Shown: positions 51,806-61,239, counted from the first letter of the stretch. The stretch is DNA of 64,000 bases from RGIG3102 sp045633415 (GCA_045633415.1 JAZQYH010000058.1:10138-74137), one strand, 5' to 3'. Numbers and translations: made by a program. Notes: a model not told the origin generated them from the sequence alone.

Positions 51806-52738
51806 ATGAGTATTGTAGTAATGGGTGCAACATTTGTTGACATCAAAGGCTTTCCGGTGGACGCATATATCCCAACAGGTCGTAATGTAGGCTATATCGA
51901 GTATGTACACGGTGGTGTTGCCCGTAACGTAGTAGAAGACATAGCAAACCTTGAATTAAGACCAACATTCCTTGGTATCGTAGACGAATCACCTCTGGGT
52001 GCAGACGTTGTGAAAAAACTGAAAGACCACAAAGTAAACACAGAGTACATCATGACACGCCCTGACGGTATGGGCACATGGCTGGCAGTTTTTGACAACA
52101 ACGGTGACGTGGCTGGCTCTATCTCTGTTCGTCCTGATATGATGCCTCTGGTAGAACTGCTGGAAGAAAAAGGCGACGAAATTTTCTCCAAAGCTTCTTC
52201 AGTTGTTTTTGAAGTTGACCTTGAAAAAGAAATTGTAAAAGCAGCCCTTGACCTGTGTGAAAAACATAATGTAAGGGCATACAGCATGGTTTCCAATATG
52301 TCCATTGCCGCAGAACGCCGTGATTTCTTACAGCGCTTTGAATGTTTTATCTGCAATCAGGGCGAAGCAGGCATCCTGTTCCTTGACGATTACAGCGACA
52401 AAACACCAGAAGAAATGGCAGACATCCTTGCAGTTAAAATCAAACGGGCAAACATTAAATCAATGGTTGTTACAATGGGCGAAAAAGGTGCAGTTTATGC
52501 CACTATGGATGGTATGAAAGGCATATGCCCTGCAAGAAACGTTGCAGTTAAAGACACAACAGGCGCAGGCGATGCATTCTGTGCAGGTGTTGCGGCTGGT
52601 CTGACATACGGCAAAACACTGCCGGAAGCTATCGAAATCGGCTCACATCTGGCAGCATCCGTTATCACATCCAACGAAAATGTATGCCCACGCTTCCTGC
52701 CAAGAGAAGTAGGCATCGAAATCGATGTTGTTGACTGA
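51806..52738 (+). CDS. PfkB-family carbohydrate/nucleoside kinase
   Basis: A 310-residue ribokinase-fold kinase. The N-terminal GGVARNVVEDIANL and the C-terminal anion hole DTTGAGDAFCAG with its catalytic Asp are present. The substrate loop around VDIKGFPVDAYIPTGRNVGY is closest in flavour to pseudouridine or nucleoside kinases. The nearby permease and nucleoside hydrolase make nucleoside or ribose salvage likely, which is inference. The start follows ACAGGAGAAAATTGTA. Confidence 0.85.
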   Translation: MSIVVMGATFVDIKGFPVDAYIPTGRNVGYIEYVHGGVARNVVEDIANLELRPTFLGIVDESPLGADVVKKLKDHKVNTEYIMTRPDGMGTWLAVFDNNGDVAGSISVRPDMMPLVELLEEKGDEIFSKASSVVFEVDLEKEIVKAALDLCEKHNVRAYSMVSNMSIAAERRDFLQRFECFICNQGEAGILFLDDYSDKTPEEMADILAVKIKRANIKSMVVTMGEKGAVYATMDGMKGICPARNVAVKDTTGAGDAFCAGVAAGLTYGKTLPEAIEIGSHLAASVITSNENVCPRFLPREVGIEIDVVD

Positions 52739-52750
52739 TTCAAAAAATAT

Positions 52751-52780
52751 ACCACCTGCTTTACACAGGTGGTTTTTTTT
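52751..52780 (+). terminator. Intrinsic terminator of PfkB kinase
   Basis: ACCACCTG and CAGGTGGT form a stem followed by eight T. Confidence 0.9.
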
Positions 52781-52799
52781 ATATATTTTAAAATTATAA

Positions 52800-52828
52800 T
52801 TGTACATTCTGTAAAAATATTGTATGAT
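52800..52828 (+). promoter_or_regulatory. Sigma-A promoter of DUF401 permease
   Basis: TTGTAC and TATGAT are separated by 17 bases, 37 bases before the start. Confidence 0.7.
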
Positions 52829-52865
52829 AAAAGGTAGAGAAATTTTATAAAGGAGAATTTTCAAA

Positions 52866-54101
52866 ATGGTAAGACAATTTCTGGCTATCGCCATAGCTTT
52901 CTCTCTTATGCCATTCTGGACAAAGAAAAAGCTTGGTTTTGGTCCTATGCTTATTATCACTGGTGTACTGCTCAGCCTTATCGGTGGCGTGGCACCAATG
53001 ACTATGGTAAACAACTTTATCGGTGTGTTTACAACACCATCCACACTTAAAACAATTATCATTGTAGTTATCGTTGGTATGCTTGGCAGTCTGATGAAAC
53101 ACTACGGTATTCTGGATAAAATTGTTGAAACACTGAAACAGCTTATCAGCAGTTCAAAAGCTATCATCACTATTCTGCCAGCTGTTATCGGTCTGCTGTC
53201 AGTACCGGGCGGCGCATCACTGTCCATTCCTTTTGTTGACAAAATCGGTGACGATATGGGCATGACAGGGGAAGTACGCAGTGTTATCAACCTTTCTTTC
53301 CGTCACATTGCAATGTTCCTGCTGCCTACAAGTACAAGTATCATTATGGTGACAACTGTTATTCCAGACGTTAACCTGTACGGCCTTATCGCAATGAACC
53401 TTGGCTTTGTTATCCTTATGCAGCTTACATCCTATTTCCTGTATGTAAGAAAATTTGAAGATATCAAAAGCGAAACATCTGCAAACAAAGGCAAAGCATT
53501 TGCAAACCTGATGATTTACCTTTCACCAATCTATATGGTTGTTGTGTTCAACGGTGTGTTCGGTATCGAAATGTACATCAGCGCTATGCTGTCTCTGGTG
53601 CTGATTCTGGTTCTCTGGGGTCTGAAAGATGTCAAGACATACGCACAGGTAGCATACAAAGGCATCAGCGTAAGCACATTCACAATGCTGGTTGGCGTTT
53701 ACTTTGTACAGAACACAATCAAAAGTCTGGACGGCGTTATGACAGGCTTCAACACTCTGTTCAACAATGCTTCAGGCTTCAGCATCCTTCTTGTTATCGC
53801 TTGTGCGGCTGTTCTGTTCGGCCTTACAACAGGTCTTTCAATGGTACCACTGGGCATTATTCTGCCACTGGTAAACAACCTGCCTATCTCCGTTGAAATG
53901 AAGCTGATTTACTGCTTCTTCATCTATGTATGGAGCTTCCTTGGCTACTTCTTCTCACCACTGCACATGTGCCAGCTGCTTACAGTAAAACACGTTGGCT
54001 GTGGCAACGGTCCTGTTTACAAAGAATATTCAAAGCTTATTCCTTGCCTTATGGTTTACAGCTTTGTACTGTTCTACCTGTATTCATTCCTGTTTGCATA
54101 A
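52866..54101 (+). CDS. DUF401 family membrane protein, probable transporter
   Basis: A 411-residue membrane protein with about ten hydrophobic helices. The LPAVIGLLSVPGGASLSIPF and INLSFRHIAMFLLPTSTSII segments match the DUF401 family, which is related to ion-transporter-type permeases. The substrate is unknown; its place between a kinase and a nucleoside hydrolase suggests a nucleoside or base, as inference only. The start follows TAAAGGAGAATTTTCAAA. It is a single-gene unit. Confidence 0.85.
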   Translation: MVRQFLAIAIAFSLMPFWTKKKLGFGPMLIITGVLLSLIGGVAPMTMVNNFIGVFTTPSTLKTIIIVVIVGMLGSLMKHYGILDKIVETLKQLISSSKAIITILPAVIGLLSVPGGASLSIPFVDKIGDDMGMTGEVRSVINLSFRHIAMFLLPTSTSIIMVTTVIPDVNLYGLIAMNLGFVILMQLTSYFLYVRKFEDIKSETSANKGKAFANLMIYLSPIYMVVVFNGVFGIEMYISAMLSLVLILVLWGLKDVKTYAQVAYKGISVSTFTMLVGVYFVQNTIKSLDGVMTGFNTLFNNASGFSILLVIACAAVLFGLTTGLSMVPLGIILPLVNNLPISVEMKLIYCFFIYVWSFLGYFFSPLHMCQLLTVKHVGCGNGPVYKEYSKLIPCLMVYSFVLFYLYSFLFA

Positions 54102-54116
54102 TAACAATATAATTAA

Positions 54117-54157
54117 AATGCCATTCCAGGCAATCTGTTGCAGGGAATGGCATTTTT
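54117..54157 (+). terminator. Intrinsic terminator of DUF401 gene
   Basis: AAATGCCATTCC pairs with GGAATGGCATTT across a 16-base loop, followed by T. Confidence 0.85.
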
Positions 54158-54196
54158 GTTTCTGTGGTTTGAATACAAAATTATTTCTTTTTCATA

Positions 54197-54225
54197 TTGA
54201 AAAAACATATGCTATTTGGTATAGT
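54197..54225 (+). promoter_or_regulatory. Sigma-A promoter of nucleoside hydrolase
   Basis: TTGAAA and TATAGT are separated by 17 bases, with TGG before the -10 box. Confidence 0.75.
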
Positions 54226-54263
54226 GAAATTATAAAGAATTTATATGAAAGAGGTATTTATCC

Positions 54264-55217
54264 ATGCGCAAGATTCCTGTTATTATCGACTGCGACCCAG
54301 GTGTAGATGACAGCTACGCTATCGCTCTGGCACAGTCCAATCCAGAATTTGAAATCGTTGCACTGACAGCTGTTGAAGGCAACGTGCCTGCAGTGCTTAC
54401 ACGCTATAACTGCCTGTGCCTTGACGAAACATTTGAAATCGGCGGCAAAGTTGCCTACGGTGCAACAGTTCCACTTGTAAGACCATATTTCCGTGAAGAA
54501 TCAGTTACACATGGTGAAGGCGGTGTAGGTGGCATCCAGTTCCCAGAACCAGCAAAACAGCCTGAAGAAAAAGCTGCCTGGGATGTTATCTATGAAGAAG
54601 CTGTAAAATACAATGGCGAGCTGGTACTCTTTGCAGTAGGTCCGCTGACAAACATTGCGACAGCACTGCGCAAATACCCAGACCTGCCAAAATATCTGAA
54701 AAAATTCGTTATTATGGGCGGCGGTACATTCGGCAACGTTACAGCTACAGGCGCAAAAGCAGAGTTCAACATCTGGGTAGACCCACTGGCTGCAAAAGAA
54801 GTATTTGAAAAGCTGGAAGTTTATATGGTTGGTCTCAATGCTACACACGCTGCAGCAGTAGAAGAAAAAGACTTTGACGAAATGATTGAAATCACTGCAA
54901 AAGGCACAAACAGAGCATCAGACTTCCTTAACAAGCTGACAGTTTTCTCAAAAGAAAACAGCTTTGGCCGTGGCGAAGACAACAACGTTATCCACGATGC
55001 ACTGGCAATCGCTGCTGAAATCAACCCGGATGTAGTTAAATTCGAAAAATACTATGTATGGGTAGAAGACAGAGAAATCGAAAACGTAGGCGAAACAGTT
55101 ATCGATTTCAAAGGCGAAGCAGGCAAAGAGCCAAACTGCTGGGTAGCTATGGATGTAAACCAGCCACTGTTTGTTGAAATGATGAAAGATGTCTGCAGAT
55201 ATTATGCTGAAAAATAA
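54264..55217 (+). CDS. Nucleoside hydrolase, IunH/Rih family
   Basis: A 317-residue nucleoside hydrolase. It has the canonical calcium site DCDPGVDD (residues 9-16), the ribose-binding AEFNIWVDPLAA and the late NVIHDALAIA. Unlike the paralogue at 62-1018, its DxDPG motif is complete. It would release ribose from nucleosides, giving a substrate for a ribokinase-type enzyme such as the one at 51806. The start follows GAAAGAGGTATTTATCC. Confidence 0.92.
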   Translation: MRKIPVIIDCDPGVDDSYAIALAQSNPEFEIVALTAVEGNVPAVLTRYNCLCLDETFEIGGKVAYGATVPLVRPYFREESVTHGEGGVGGIQFPEPAKQPEEKAAWDVIYEEAVKYNGELVLFAVGPLTNIATALRKYPDLPKYLKKFVIMGGGTFGNVTATGAKAEFNIWVDPLAAKEVFEKLEVYMVGLNATHAAAVEEKDFDEMIEITAKGTNRASDFLNKLTVFSKENSFGRGEDNNVIHDALAIAAEINPDVVKFEKYYVWVEDREIENVGETVIDFKGEAGKEPNCWVAMDVNQPLFVEMMKDVCRYYAEK

Positions 55218-55226
55218 GTAAAAAGT

Positions 55227-55253
55227 AAAAGGCAGGGAATACCCTGCCTTTTT
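55227..55253 (+). terminator. Intrinsic terminator of nucleoside hydrolase
   Basis: AAAAGGCAGGG and CCCTGCCTTTT form a tight stem followed by T. Confidence 0.9.
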
Positions 55254-55408
55254 ATTTTGCATTGCTTTGATTTAATTTAATTGGTTTAACTGTTCGGCAA
55301 TATCAATAAAAAATCACCACTGAAAGTTGCGGTGTATGTAAATAAGTGATATAATATTCACGTATGAAATCTGCCTATGGCAGAAAACGTAATAAAGAGG
55401 AAACCTAT

Positions 55409-57232
55409 ATGAGTAATAAGAACGAAAAAGCATATTCATCACAGAATGCAAAAGATGTATTTGCCAGACAGAAGGCGCGGTTTGCACTTTCTGAAGAAGA
55501 ACAGGCTCTGGCAGAAAAAATGGGTCTGGCAGATAAAGATTTAAGTTCATTTGATTTTTACGCTGAAGAAGATGAAAGTGAAAATGAATACGAAGCAGAT
55601 GGCCTGGCAATAGACGGCTATACTCTGGAAGATGCTGTGTATGCTGACACAGACTCGCTGGAAACTTATGATGAAAAACTCAATCTTAAACCAGTTGTGG
55701 ACGAAGCTTTGGATTTTCTTATCGATGCTATCAATAATGAACAGTATAGCAAATACACAATGGATATGAGCGAAAAGCTGTTGCTTATCGCTTGTGGTGC
55801 AGACCTGGTGCAGGCAGTTATATGCTGTGCAAAGCATCTGGCAGAACACGAAATGGACCATGAGAATTTAGACAGCACCAACAGACGGGGTACCACAGGG
55901 GAACAGTTGAATTATGAGCACCGTCTTATGCAGATTCTGAAAAGATGTACTTCAATGGGGGTAGACACCCAGACAACTCTTGCCTATGAAATGCACCTGA
56001 TTGAAAATGAATATACAATGGTGGACAATCTTTTTGTGCAGACTGGTGCCATAGCTGATCGTCTGGAAGAGGCAAACAAGGAAAGAATGTACTGGGACGG
56101 TATTAATTATGACCCAGAGGTTTTGAATACTGTATTTGAAATTGTAATTGAACATTACAAATATGTGTCCAATGCGTTCTATTATATTTACGAGGATATG
56201 TTGAACTTTGTGTCAAAATATCTTAATGTGGATATTGTGCTGAATGACAGCGGCAGATACGACCGGGAACTGTCCGTAATATGCAGAGCAAAATATGAAG
56301 CATTTGGTGATGAATTCTATCCTTTGCCTGGGGATGAAAACAGAGTTTATGTGCATGAAAAAGAGCAGCCAAAGGACAAACCGCTTCCAAAATCTAAAAT
56401 AGACACAGATGTACAGGAAAGTTATTCAACCTTTTTGGAATTAAAAAAATACGAAGCAAGCAGCAGAAAACGCGCATCTATGATAGCTTCCTGTGTTGAA
56501 TTATTGAAATCATTTACCACGGATGATGACAATGTGGTTTGCTACTGTGAAAAGCTTATGATGATGGATGATAAAAGACAGTACGCAGACACAATTGCAA
56601 AGCATAGGCTGACATATGATTTATTTAACGGTAAAAGCTCATTTGCTGTTCATCTTGGTAAAAAGGTAAAAAGTTACGGATATGCAAAGGACAGAGTGAA
56701 AGAAGAACAGGAAAAAGAAAGAAAACCTTTATTTCAGAGTATACCTGGTGAAGAACTGGTTCTGGCTGCAGTATTCCTTGTACTTACTTTGGCATTGACT
56801 CTTACTCCATTGGGTATTTTTGAAAAAATATTTGAAACTGTAATGAAGGTGATATACGTAATTGTAATTATTGTATGTCTCCTGACTACAGGGGTGGCGG
56901 CTATATTCACAGCACCTATTTGCATAGCTATTATCAACTTCTGTCTTGGTATTTTTGAAATTTTCCCGAACCCTCTGCTGGCAGTAAAGATTACTTTTAT
57001 GCTTCTCTTTGCTCTTGCCGCATATTTGTTTGGCCAAAGTACTATAAGCTGGCTGAAGGAACCTGCGGAAAAGCGCAAGATTATAGAGCAAAAAAACGAA
57101 GATATGGCAAAAATAAAGGCAGAAGTTCAGCCTTGGCTTGAAGAAATTCTTGCCTATGTAAAAGAAACAGATATGCCTGTAGAAATAGTAAAATATTACG
57201 AAAGAATGAAGGCGAAATTTACCGACCAATAA
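55409..57232 (+). CDS. Large unknown protein with C-terminal membrane helices
   Basis: A 607-residue protein of no recognised family. The first 90 residues are polar and very acidic; residues 90-450 look mostly alpha-helical with short Cys-containing runs (LLLIACGADLVQAVICCAKH). Three or four hydrophobic helices occupy about residues 450-555, and the C-terminus returns to charged helix. There is no signal peptide, so the large N-terminal part is probably cytoplasmic. ATG 55409 follows AAAGAGGAAACCTAT. It is a single-gene unit. Confidence 0.75.
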   Translation: MSNKNEKAYSSQNAKDVFARQKARFALSEEEQALAEKMGLADKDLSSFDFYAEEDESENEYEADGLAIDGYTLEDAVYADTDSLETYDEKLNLKPVVDEALDFLIDAINNEQYSKYTMDMSEKLLLIACGADLVQAVICCAKHLAEHEMDHENLDSTNRRGTTGEQLNYEHRLMQILKRCTSMGVDTQTTLAYEMHLIENEYTMVDNLFVQTGAIADRLEEANKERMYWDGINYDPEVLNTVFEIVIEHYKYVSNAFYYIYEDMLNFVSKYLNVDIVLNDSGRYDRELSVICRAKYEAFGDEFYPLPGDENRVYVHEKEQPKDKPLPKSKIDTDVQESYSTFLELKKYEASSRKRASMIASCVELLKSFTTDDDNVVCYCEKLMMMDDKRQYADTIAKHRLTYDLFNGKSSFAVHLGKKVKSYGYAKDRVKEEQEKERKPLFQSIPGEELVLAAVFLVLTLALTLTPLGIFEKIFETVMKVIYVIVIIVCLLTTGVAAIFTAPICIAIINFCLGIFEIFPNPLLAVKITFMLLFALAAYLFGQSTISWLKEPAEKRKIIEQKNEDMAKIKAEVQPWLEEILAYVKETDMPVEIVKYYERMKAKFTDQ

Positions 57233-57235
57233 AAA

Positions 57236-57269
57236 TAATAAAAGCGAGGGCAACCTCGCTTTTATTATT
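57236..57269 (+). terminator. Intrinsic terminator, bidirectional
   Basis: AATAATAAAAGCGAGG pairs with CCTCGCTTTTATTATT around GCAA. The symmetry allows termination on both strands. Confidence 0.9.
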
Positions 57270-57404
57270 TAATGAAATATTTTACTGGCATAAAATATGA
57301 AATAATACTGACGCATTATGAAATATCCGGCAAAGCTGGATATGAAATGTTTTCTGCGAAAACATTAAGGAAAAATGGCCAGCAAAGTTCGCCTTATCAT
57401 ACAT

Positions 57405-57435
57405 AAAAAAAGACGGGGTGGACACCCCGTCTTTA
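57405..57435 (-). terminator. Intrinsic terminator of rnpB
   Basis: On the minus strand, AAAGACGGGGTG and CACCCCGTCTTT form a stem with a short loop, followed by seven T. Confidence 0.92.
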
Positions 57436-57438
57436 TTG

Positions 57439-57897
57439 TTACGAGTAAACCGTAAGCCGTGTTCTGTATTAAACGATGATCTATCTAGACTTTATGTTGC
57501 CATAAAGTTCAAGCCTCCTCCTGAGAGCAGCAGGACCACTTATGCTCTACTGTCGGGAGTTGCTGCGGATAAGGTTTACATAGCCAGTGTGTCTCCACAC
57601 TGCTGGTGAGCTCTTACCTCACCTTTCCACCCTTGCTACGTCGAAACAAACTTCATATCAATCATTTTGCCATAAATGGCAAAATTCAATCATTCCGTTA
57701 GTTTCTCCTTTTCCCCACAAAAACTGTTGTTTTTGCGGGGGCCCCATCTATTAAAGAGGCCTAGCGGTATATCTCTGTTGCACTATCTCTAAGGTCGCCC
57801 TCGGCTGACGTTATCAGCTATCCATGTCCTGAGCAGCACGGACTTTCCTCACGGATGTACTTGCATACATCCCCGCCATCGTATGTTTTACTCGTAA
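57439..57897 (-). ncRNA. rnpB: RNase P RNA
   Basis: On the minus strand this region carries the conserved RNase P core: GAGGAAAGTCCGTGCTGC near the 5' end, the AGGGTGGAAAGGTGAGGTAA segment (P-loop region of the specificity side) and ACAGAACACGGCTTAC near the 3' end. The 5' TTACGAGTAAAA and 3' GGTTTACTCGTAA ends pair to form P1. RNase P processes the 5' ends of pre-tRNAs. A strong terminator follows. The exact ends are set from P1 pairing. Confidence 0.95.
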
Positions 57898-57906
57898 TTG
57901 ACTTGT

Positions 57907-58275
57907 TTAAAAACCATCTGTCAGTCTGTTGCCGTCAGCGTCTGTGTCTATACGGCCTGTGAATATGTACAGCGCCTCAATCAGCGCCCACACACTGCTG
58001 AACCAGCCAAGGAAAAACACATACATCAACAGATGGGCAATGCCCCTTTTGGTGTATCCCAGATAAAAGTCGTGGGCACCTATACTGCCCAGTACAATGG
58101 CCAGTATACCGGCAATCAGTCTGCTTTTTGGTCTGGTCATTATGCTGTTGTAGCCTTCATTCAGTTTATCAATAATGGTTTCTGTGCGGTATTCACCACG
58201 TTTTACCTTCTGTCCACAGTTTGGGCAGAAAGCAACATCATTTTCAAGACAAACTCCACAATTGGTACAATACAT
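57907..58275 (-). CDS. TM2-domain protein with zinc ribbon
   Basis: A 122-residue protein. An N-terminal zinc ribbon (C3, C6, C17 and C20: CTNCG and CPNCGQ) is followed by two membrane helices of a TM2 domain, marked by GSIGAHDFYLGYTKRGI. Its role is unknown. The start at 58275 follows AAAGGGGAAAACT. It lies directly upstream of rnpB on the same strand. Confidence 0.9.
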   Translation of the reverse strand: MYCTNCGVCLENDVAFCPNCGQKVKRGEYRTETIIDKLNEGYNSIMTRPKSRLIAGILAIVLGSIGAHDFYLGYTKRGIAHLLMYVFFLGWFSSVWALIEALYIFTGRIDTDADGNRLTDGF

Positions 58276-58385
58276 AGTTTTCCCCTTTCTATGGTTTGCG
58301 ATTTAATAGTTTACCATATCTTTTAAATTAATTCAACACAAACTTTGTGTTAAAATTGAGAAAACAAGGTTAAAATTTAATAAAA

Positions 58386-58415
58386 TTGCTTTTTGTGTGC
58401 TTTTTATGGTAAAAT
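58386..58415 (+). promoter_or_regulatory. Sigma-A promoter of RluA-type gene
   Basis: TTGCTT and TAAAAT are separated by 18 bases, with TGG before the -10 box. Confidence 0.6.
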
Positions 58416-58442
58416 AAAATTTAATGCCGAAAGGAGAATATT

Positions 58443-59312
58443 ATGAATTTCAAGTTTACAGTAAAAGAAACTGAAGATAAAATGCGCCTGAATATATTTC
58501 TGCGCCAGAATGGTGTAAGCGCCGCCCTTATCAAAAAAATAAAATTTCTCCCGGCTGGCATTATGGTCAACGGAGAAAAGAAAAACACAGACTATCTTCT
58601 GTCAGCAGGGGACAGTGTGGAGATAAACACCTCTGATGAAGAGATGGACTCCACCGTTATTGTACAGCAGGGTCCTCTGGACATTGTGTATCAGGACGAT
58701 TGCTGTATGGTGGTAAACAAGCCTTTTGATGTGCCATGCCACCCGTCTTTCAACCACCCTACAGACACCATAGCAAACTATTTTATGGGCTACTGGCAGA
58801 ATTTCGGTGAAAACAAAATCTGCCGCATCATTAACCGACTGGACAAAAACACCTCTGGTCTGGTGCTTATTGCCCTTGATGCCCACAGCGCCGAAAAGCT
58901 GAAAGGCAAGGTGGAAAAAACTTACACTGCCATAGCACAGGGCAGATTTGAAAAGGACTATGACATCATCGACCTGCCTATTGCAAGACAGCAGGAGTCT
59001 ATAATCACCCGCTGTGTGCGAGAAGACGGACAGCGTGCCGTAACAGAATACTGGGTAAAAAAATCCACCCACCAGTTTACACTGGCGGATATCCGCCTGC
59101 ACACAGGGCGTACCCACCAGATAAGAGTGCATTTTTCACATATAGGTCACCCGCTTGCAGGGGACGATTTGTACGGCGGCAGTCTGGAATTTATCGGCCG
59201 CCACGCACTGCACTGCTCCAGCCTTGAATTTATTTCCCCAGCCACAGGAAATCAGGTGACAATATCAGTACCTTTGCCACAGGATATGGCTATTCTGGCT
59301 GACAGAATATGA
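58443..59312 (+). CDS. RluA-family pseudouridine synthase
   Basis: A 289-residue enzyme that isomerises uridine to pseudouridine in rRNA or tRNA. An S4-like N-terminal domain (residues 10-65) precedes the catalytic domain with Asp134 in NRLDKNTSGL, where the usual His-Arg pair reads Asn-Arg. The LHTGRTHQIRVHFSHIGHPL segment is typical of the RluA group. Which position it modifies cannot be told. The start follows AAAGGAGAATATT. Confidence 0.92.
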   Translation: MNFKFTVKETEDKMRLNIFLRQNGVSAALIKKIKFLPAGIMVNGEKKNTDYLLSAGDSVEINTSDEEMDSTVIVQQGPLDIVYQDDCCMVVNKPFDVPCHPSFNHPTDTIANYFMGYWQNFGENKICRIINRLDKNTSGLVLIALDAHSAEKLKGKVEKTYTAIAQGRFEKDYDIIDLPIARQQESIITRCVREDGQRAVTEYWVKKSTHQFTLADIRLHTGRTHQIRVHFSHIGHPLAGDDLYGGSLEFIGRHALHCSSLEFISPATGNQVTISVPLPQDMAILADRI

Positions 59313-59358
59313 ATTTGTGAAATATTGGCTACAAAACAGTAAAAATTTGGATTTTTTC

Positions 59359-59387
59359 TTGAAATATAGCGTAAAAAAATATATAAT
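59359..59387 (+). promoter_or_regulatory. Sigma-A promoter of M23 peptidase gene
   Basis: TTGAAA and a perfect TATAAT are separated by 17 bases, 53 bases before the start. Confidence 0.78.
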
Positions 59388-59440
59388 TTAATATTGGGTA
59401 AAACTGTTTACCCTTAATTTAAAGAAAAGGAGAGGGATGT

Positions 59441-61195
59441 ATGCCATTGAAAAGCAAAGAAAAAGCTAAAAATAATGGAACAGAAAAGTCAGGCACAAAG
59501 CTGAGCGCAATGTTCAGAAGATATAACCCTGACAAAGTTACTGTAAAAGGTTTAAAGAACTTTTTCAAACTTGTTTTTTACAAAACAGGTTATGACATAG
59601 AAATTGCCACAGGTAAATTGGGCAAAAAAATAGGCTATGCTGCTGATGCGGTTGCAGAGCTTGTAATCGGTTCCTTCAGAACAGCAGTAAAATTCCTTGA
59701 TAAACTTGTAGATACAATCCTTGATGACTTGGGCGAACCGCTGGATAAAATCGGCAGTGCTTTCACAAGCATCGGTTTAATTATAAAAGAAGCAAAAACA
59801 GACAAAAGCCGCAAGGCTGGTAAAGAGGTAAGAAGATATATCAGAGAAGGTCTTGTGAAAAACAAGGTTCTGGCAAAAACTCTTTACTACTACACTCTGC
59901 CTGTAGTTACAGGTGCGATTTTCTGTGTGGTTGTTTCCTCTGCACTTTCCAGAGAATATGCGCTGGAAATCAGTCTGGACGGCCAGCCAATCGGCGTTGT
60001 TGAAAATTACACTGTACTTAAAAATGCAGACAAAATCATTTCAAACAAGCTGGTTACAACAGGCGAACAGACATGGGAACTTGACTCTGAAATGAAGATT
60101 ATTTCCCTTGGCAACAAGCAGCCTGTTTCAGAAAGACAGCTGGCAAACAATATTCTTTCCGCTTCAGACGAAAATATTGTGGAAGCCACAGGTCTGTATG
60201 TAAACGGCGAATTTATAGGCGCTGTAAAAGATGCCACACAGCTGAACGCCGCCCTCGATGCTATGAAAGCACCATACGAAAACGGTGATGAAAACAGGGT
60301 GGTTTCCTTTGTACAGGATGTAAGCGTTCTGGACGGTATCTTCTTTGCTGACACAGTTGTACCAGACCAGCAGCTGGCTACACTGGTAAGCAGTGAGGTA
60401 AGCGGCGCAAAATACTACACAGTAGTTTCAGGCGACTCCCCATGGAACATCGCCAAAAAGAACGGCATCACAACAAACACACTCTATTCACTTAACCCTG
60501 ACAACAACTTCAAGGGTCTGTGGCCAGGGGATGTGCTGGTGGTTGGTGCTTCTGTACCGTTCCTGCAGGTTCAGTACACAGAAAAAACAACACGTCAGGT
60601 AGAAATTCCATTCACAAGAAAAACAGAGAAAAACAACTCCATGACTCTGGGTACTACAAAGGTATCACAGAAGGGTGAGGTAGGTCTCAAGGAAGAGCTG
60701 GTGGAATCTGTTTACATAGACGGTGTACTGCAGAAAGAAACAGTTATCCAGTCCACAGTTCTCAAAGACCCTGTGACAGAAATCACACAGCAGGGTACAG
60801 TATGGAACGGCACTGTTATTCAGGGTGGTAACGGTAAACTGGTATGGCCTACAGGCGGCGGTTATGTTTCCCGTGGCTTCGTTGGTCAGTATCCAGCCCA
60901 CAACGGTGTTGACATTGCTGGTCCTATCGGCACATACATCTTTGCGGCTGACAGCGGTGTAGTTACAAAAGCACTTTACACTAACGTAGGTTATGGTATA
61001 TACTGTATCATTGAGCATGGTGGCTACCAGACACTTTACGGTCACTGTTCACGTCTGCTGGTTTCAGTAGGTCAGCAGGTACAGCAGGGCCAGATTATTG
61101 CATACATGGGCTCTACAGGTAACTCCACAGGTCCACACCTGCACTTTGAAGTAAAACGTGGCAACACACGTTACAACCCATACAACTGGTTCTAA
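59441..61195 (+). CDS. Membrane-anchored M23 peptidase with LysM and G5 domains
   Basis: A 584-residue wall hydrolase. The basic, helical N-terminus (about 1-145) is cytoplasmic, then one membrane helix (about 148-172). Outside follow a LysM domain (about 322-366, YYTVVSGDSPWNIAKKNGIT), a G5-like domain (about 375-450) and the M23 peptidase with H487 and D491 (HNGVDIAG) and H566-x-H568 (HLHFEV). It cleaves peptidoglycan cross-links, as in SpoIIQ- or DipM-like proteins. The unusually long cytoplasmic front is noteworthy. It starts after AAGGAGAGGGATGT. Confidence 0.92.
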   Translation: MPLKSKEKAKNNGTEKSGTKLSAMFRRYNPDKVTVKGLKNFFKLVFYKTGYDIEIATGKLGKKIGYAADAVAELVIGSFRTAVKFLDKLVDTILDDLGEPLDKIGSAFTSIGLIIKEAKTDKSRKAGKEVRRYIREGLVKNKVLAKTLYYYTLPVVTGAIFCVVVSSALSREYALEISLDGQPIGVVENYTVLKNADKIISNKLVTTGEQTWELDSEMKIISLGNKQPVSERQLANNILSASDENIVEATGLYVNGEFIGAVKDATQLNAALDAMKAPYENGDENRVVSFVQDVSVLDGIFFADTVVPDQQLATLVSSEVSGAKYYTVVSGDSPWNIAKKNGITTNTLYSLNPDNNFKGLWPGDVLVVGASVPFLQVQYTEKTTRQVEIPFTRKTEKNNSMTLGTTKVSQKGEVGLKEELVESVYIDGVLQKETVIQSTVLKDPVTEITQQGTVWNGTVIQGGNGKLVWPTGGGYVSRGFVGQYPAHNGVDIAGPIGTYIFAADSGVVTKALYTNVGYGIYCIIEHGGYQTLYGHCSRLLVSVGQQVQQGQIIAYMGSTGNSTGPHLHFEVKRGNTRYNPYNWF

Positions 61196-61212
61196 ATTAT
61201 AAAAAAATAAGT

Positions 61213-61239
61213 CCTGTCCGCCTGTCACGGGCGGTCAGG
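61213..61239 (+). terminator. Hairpin after M23 peptidase, weak terminator
   Basis: CCTGTCCGCC pairs with GGCGGTCAGG (one mismatch), but no T-run follows. Confidence 0.35.
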
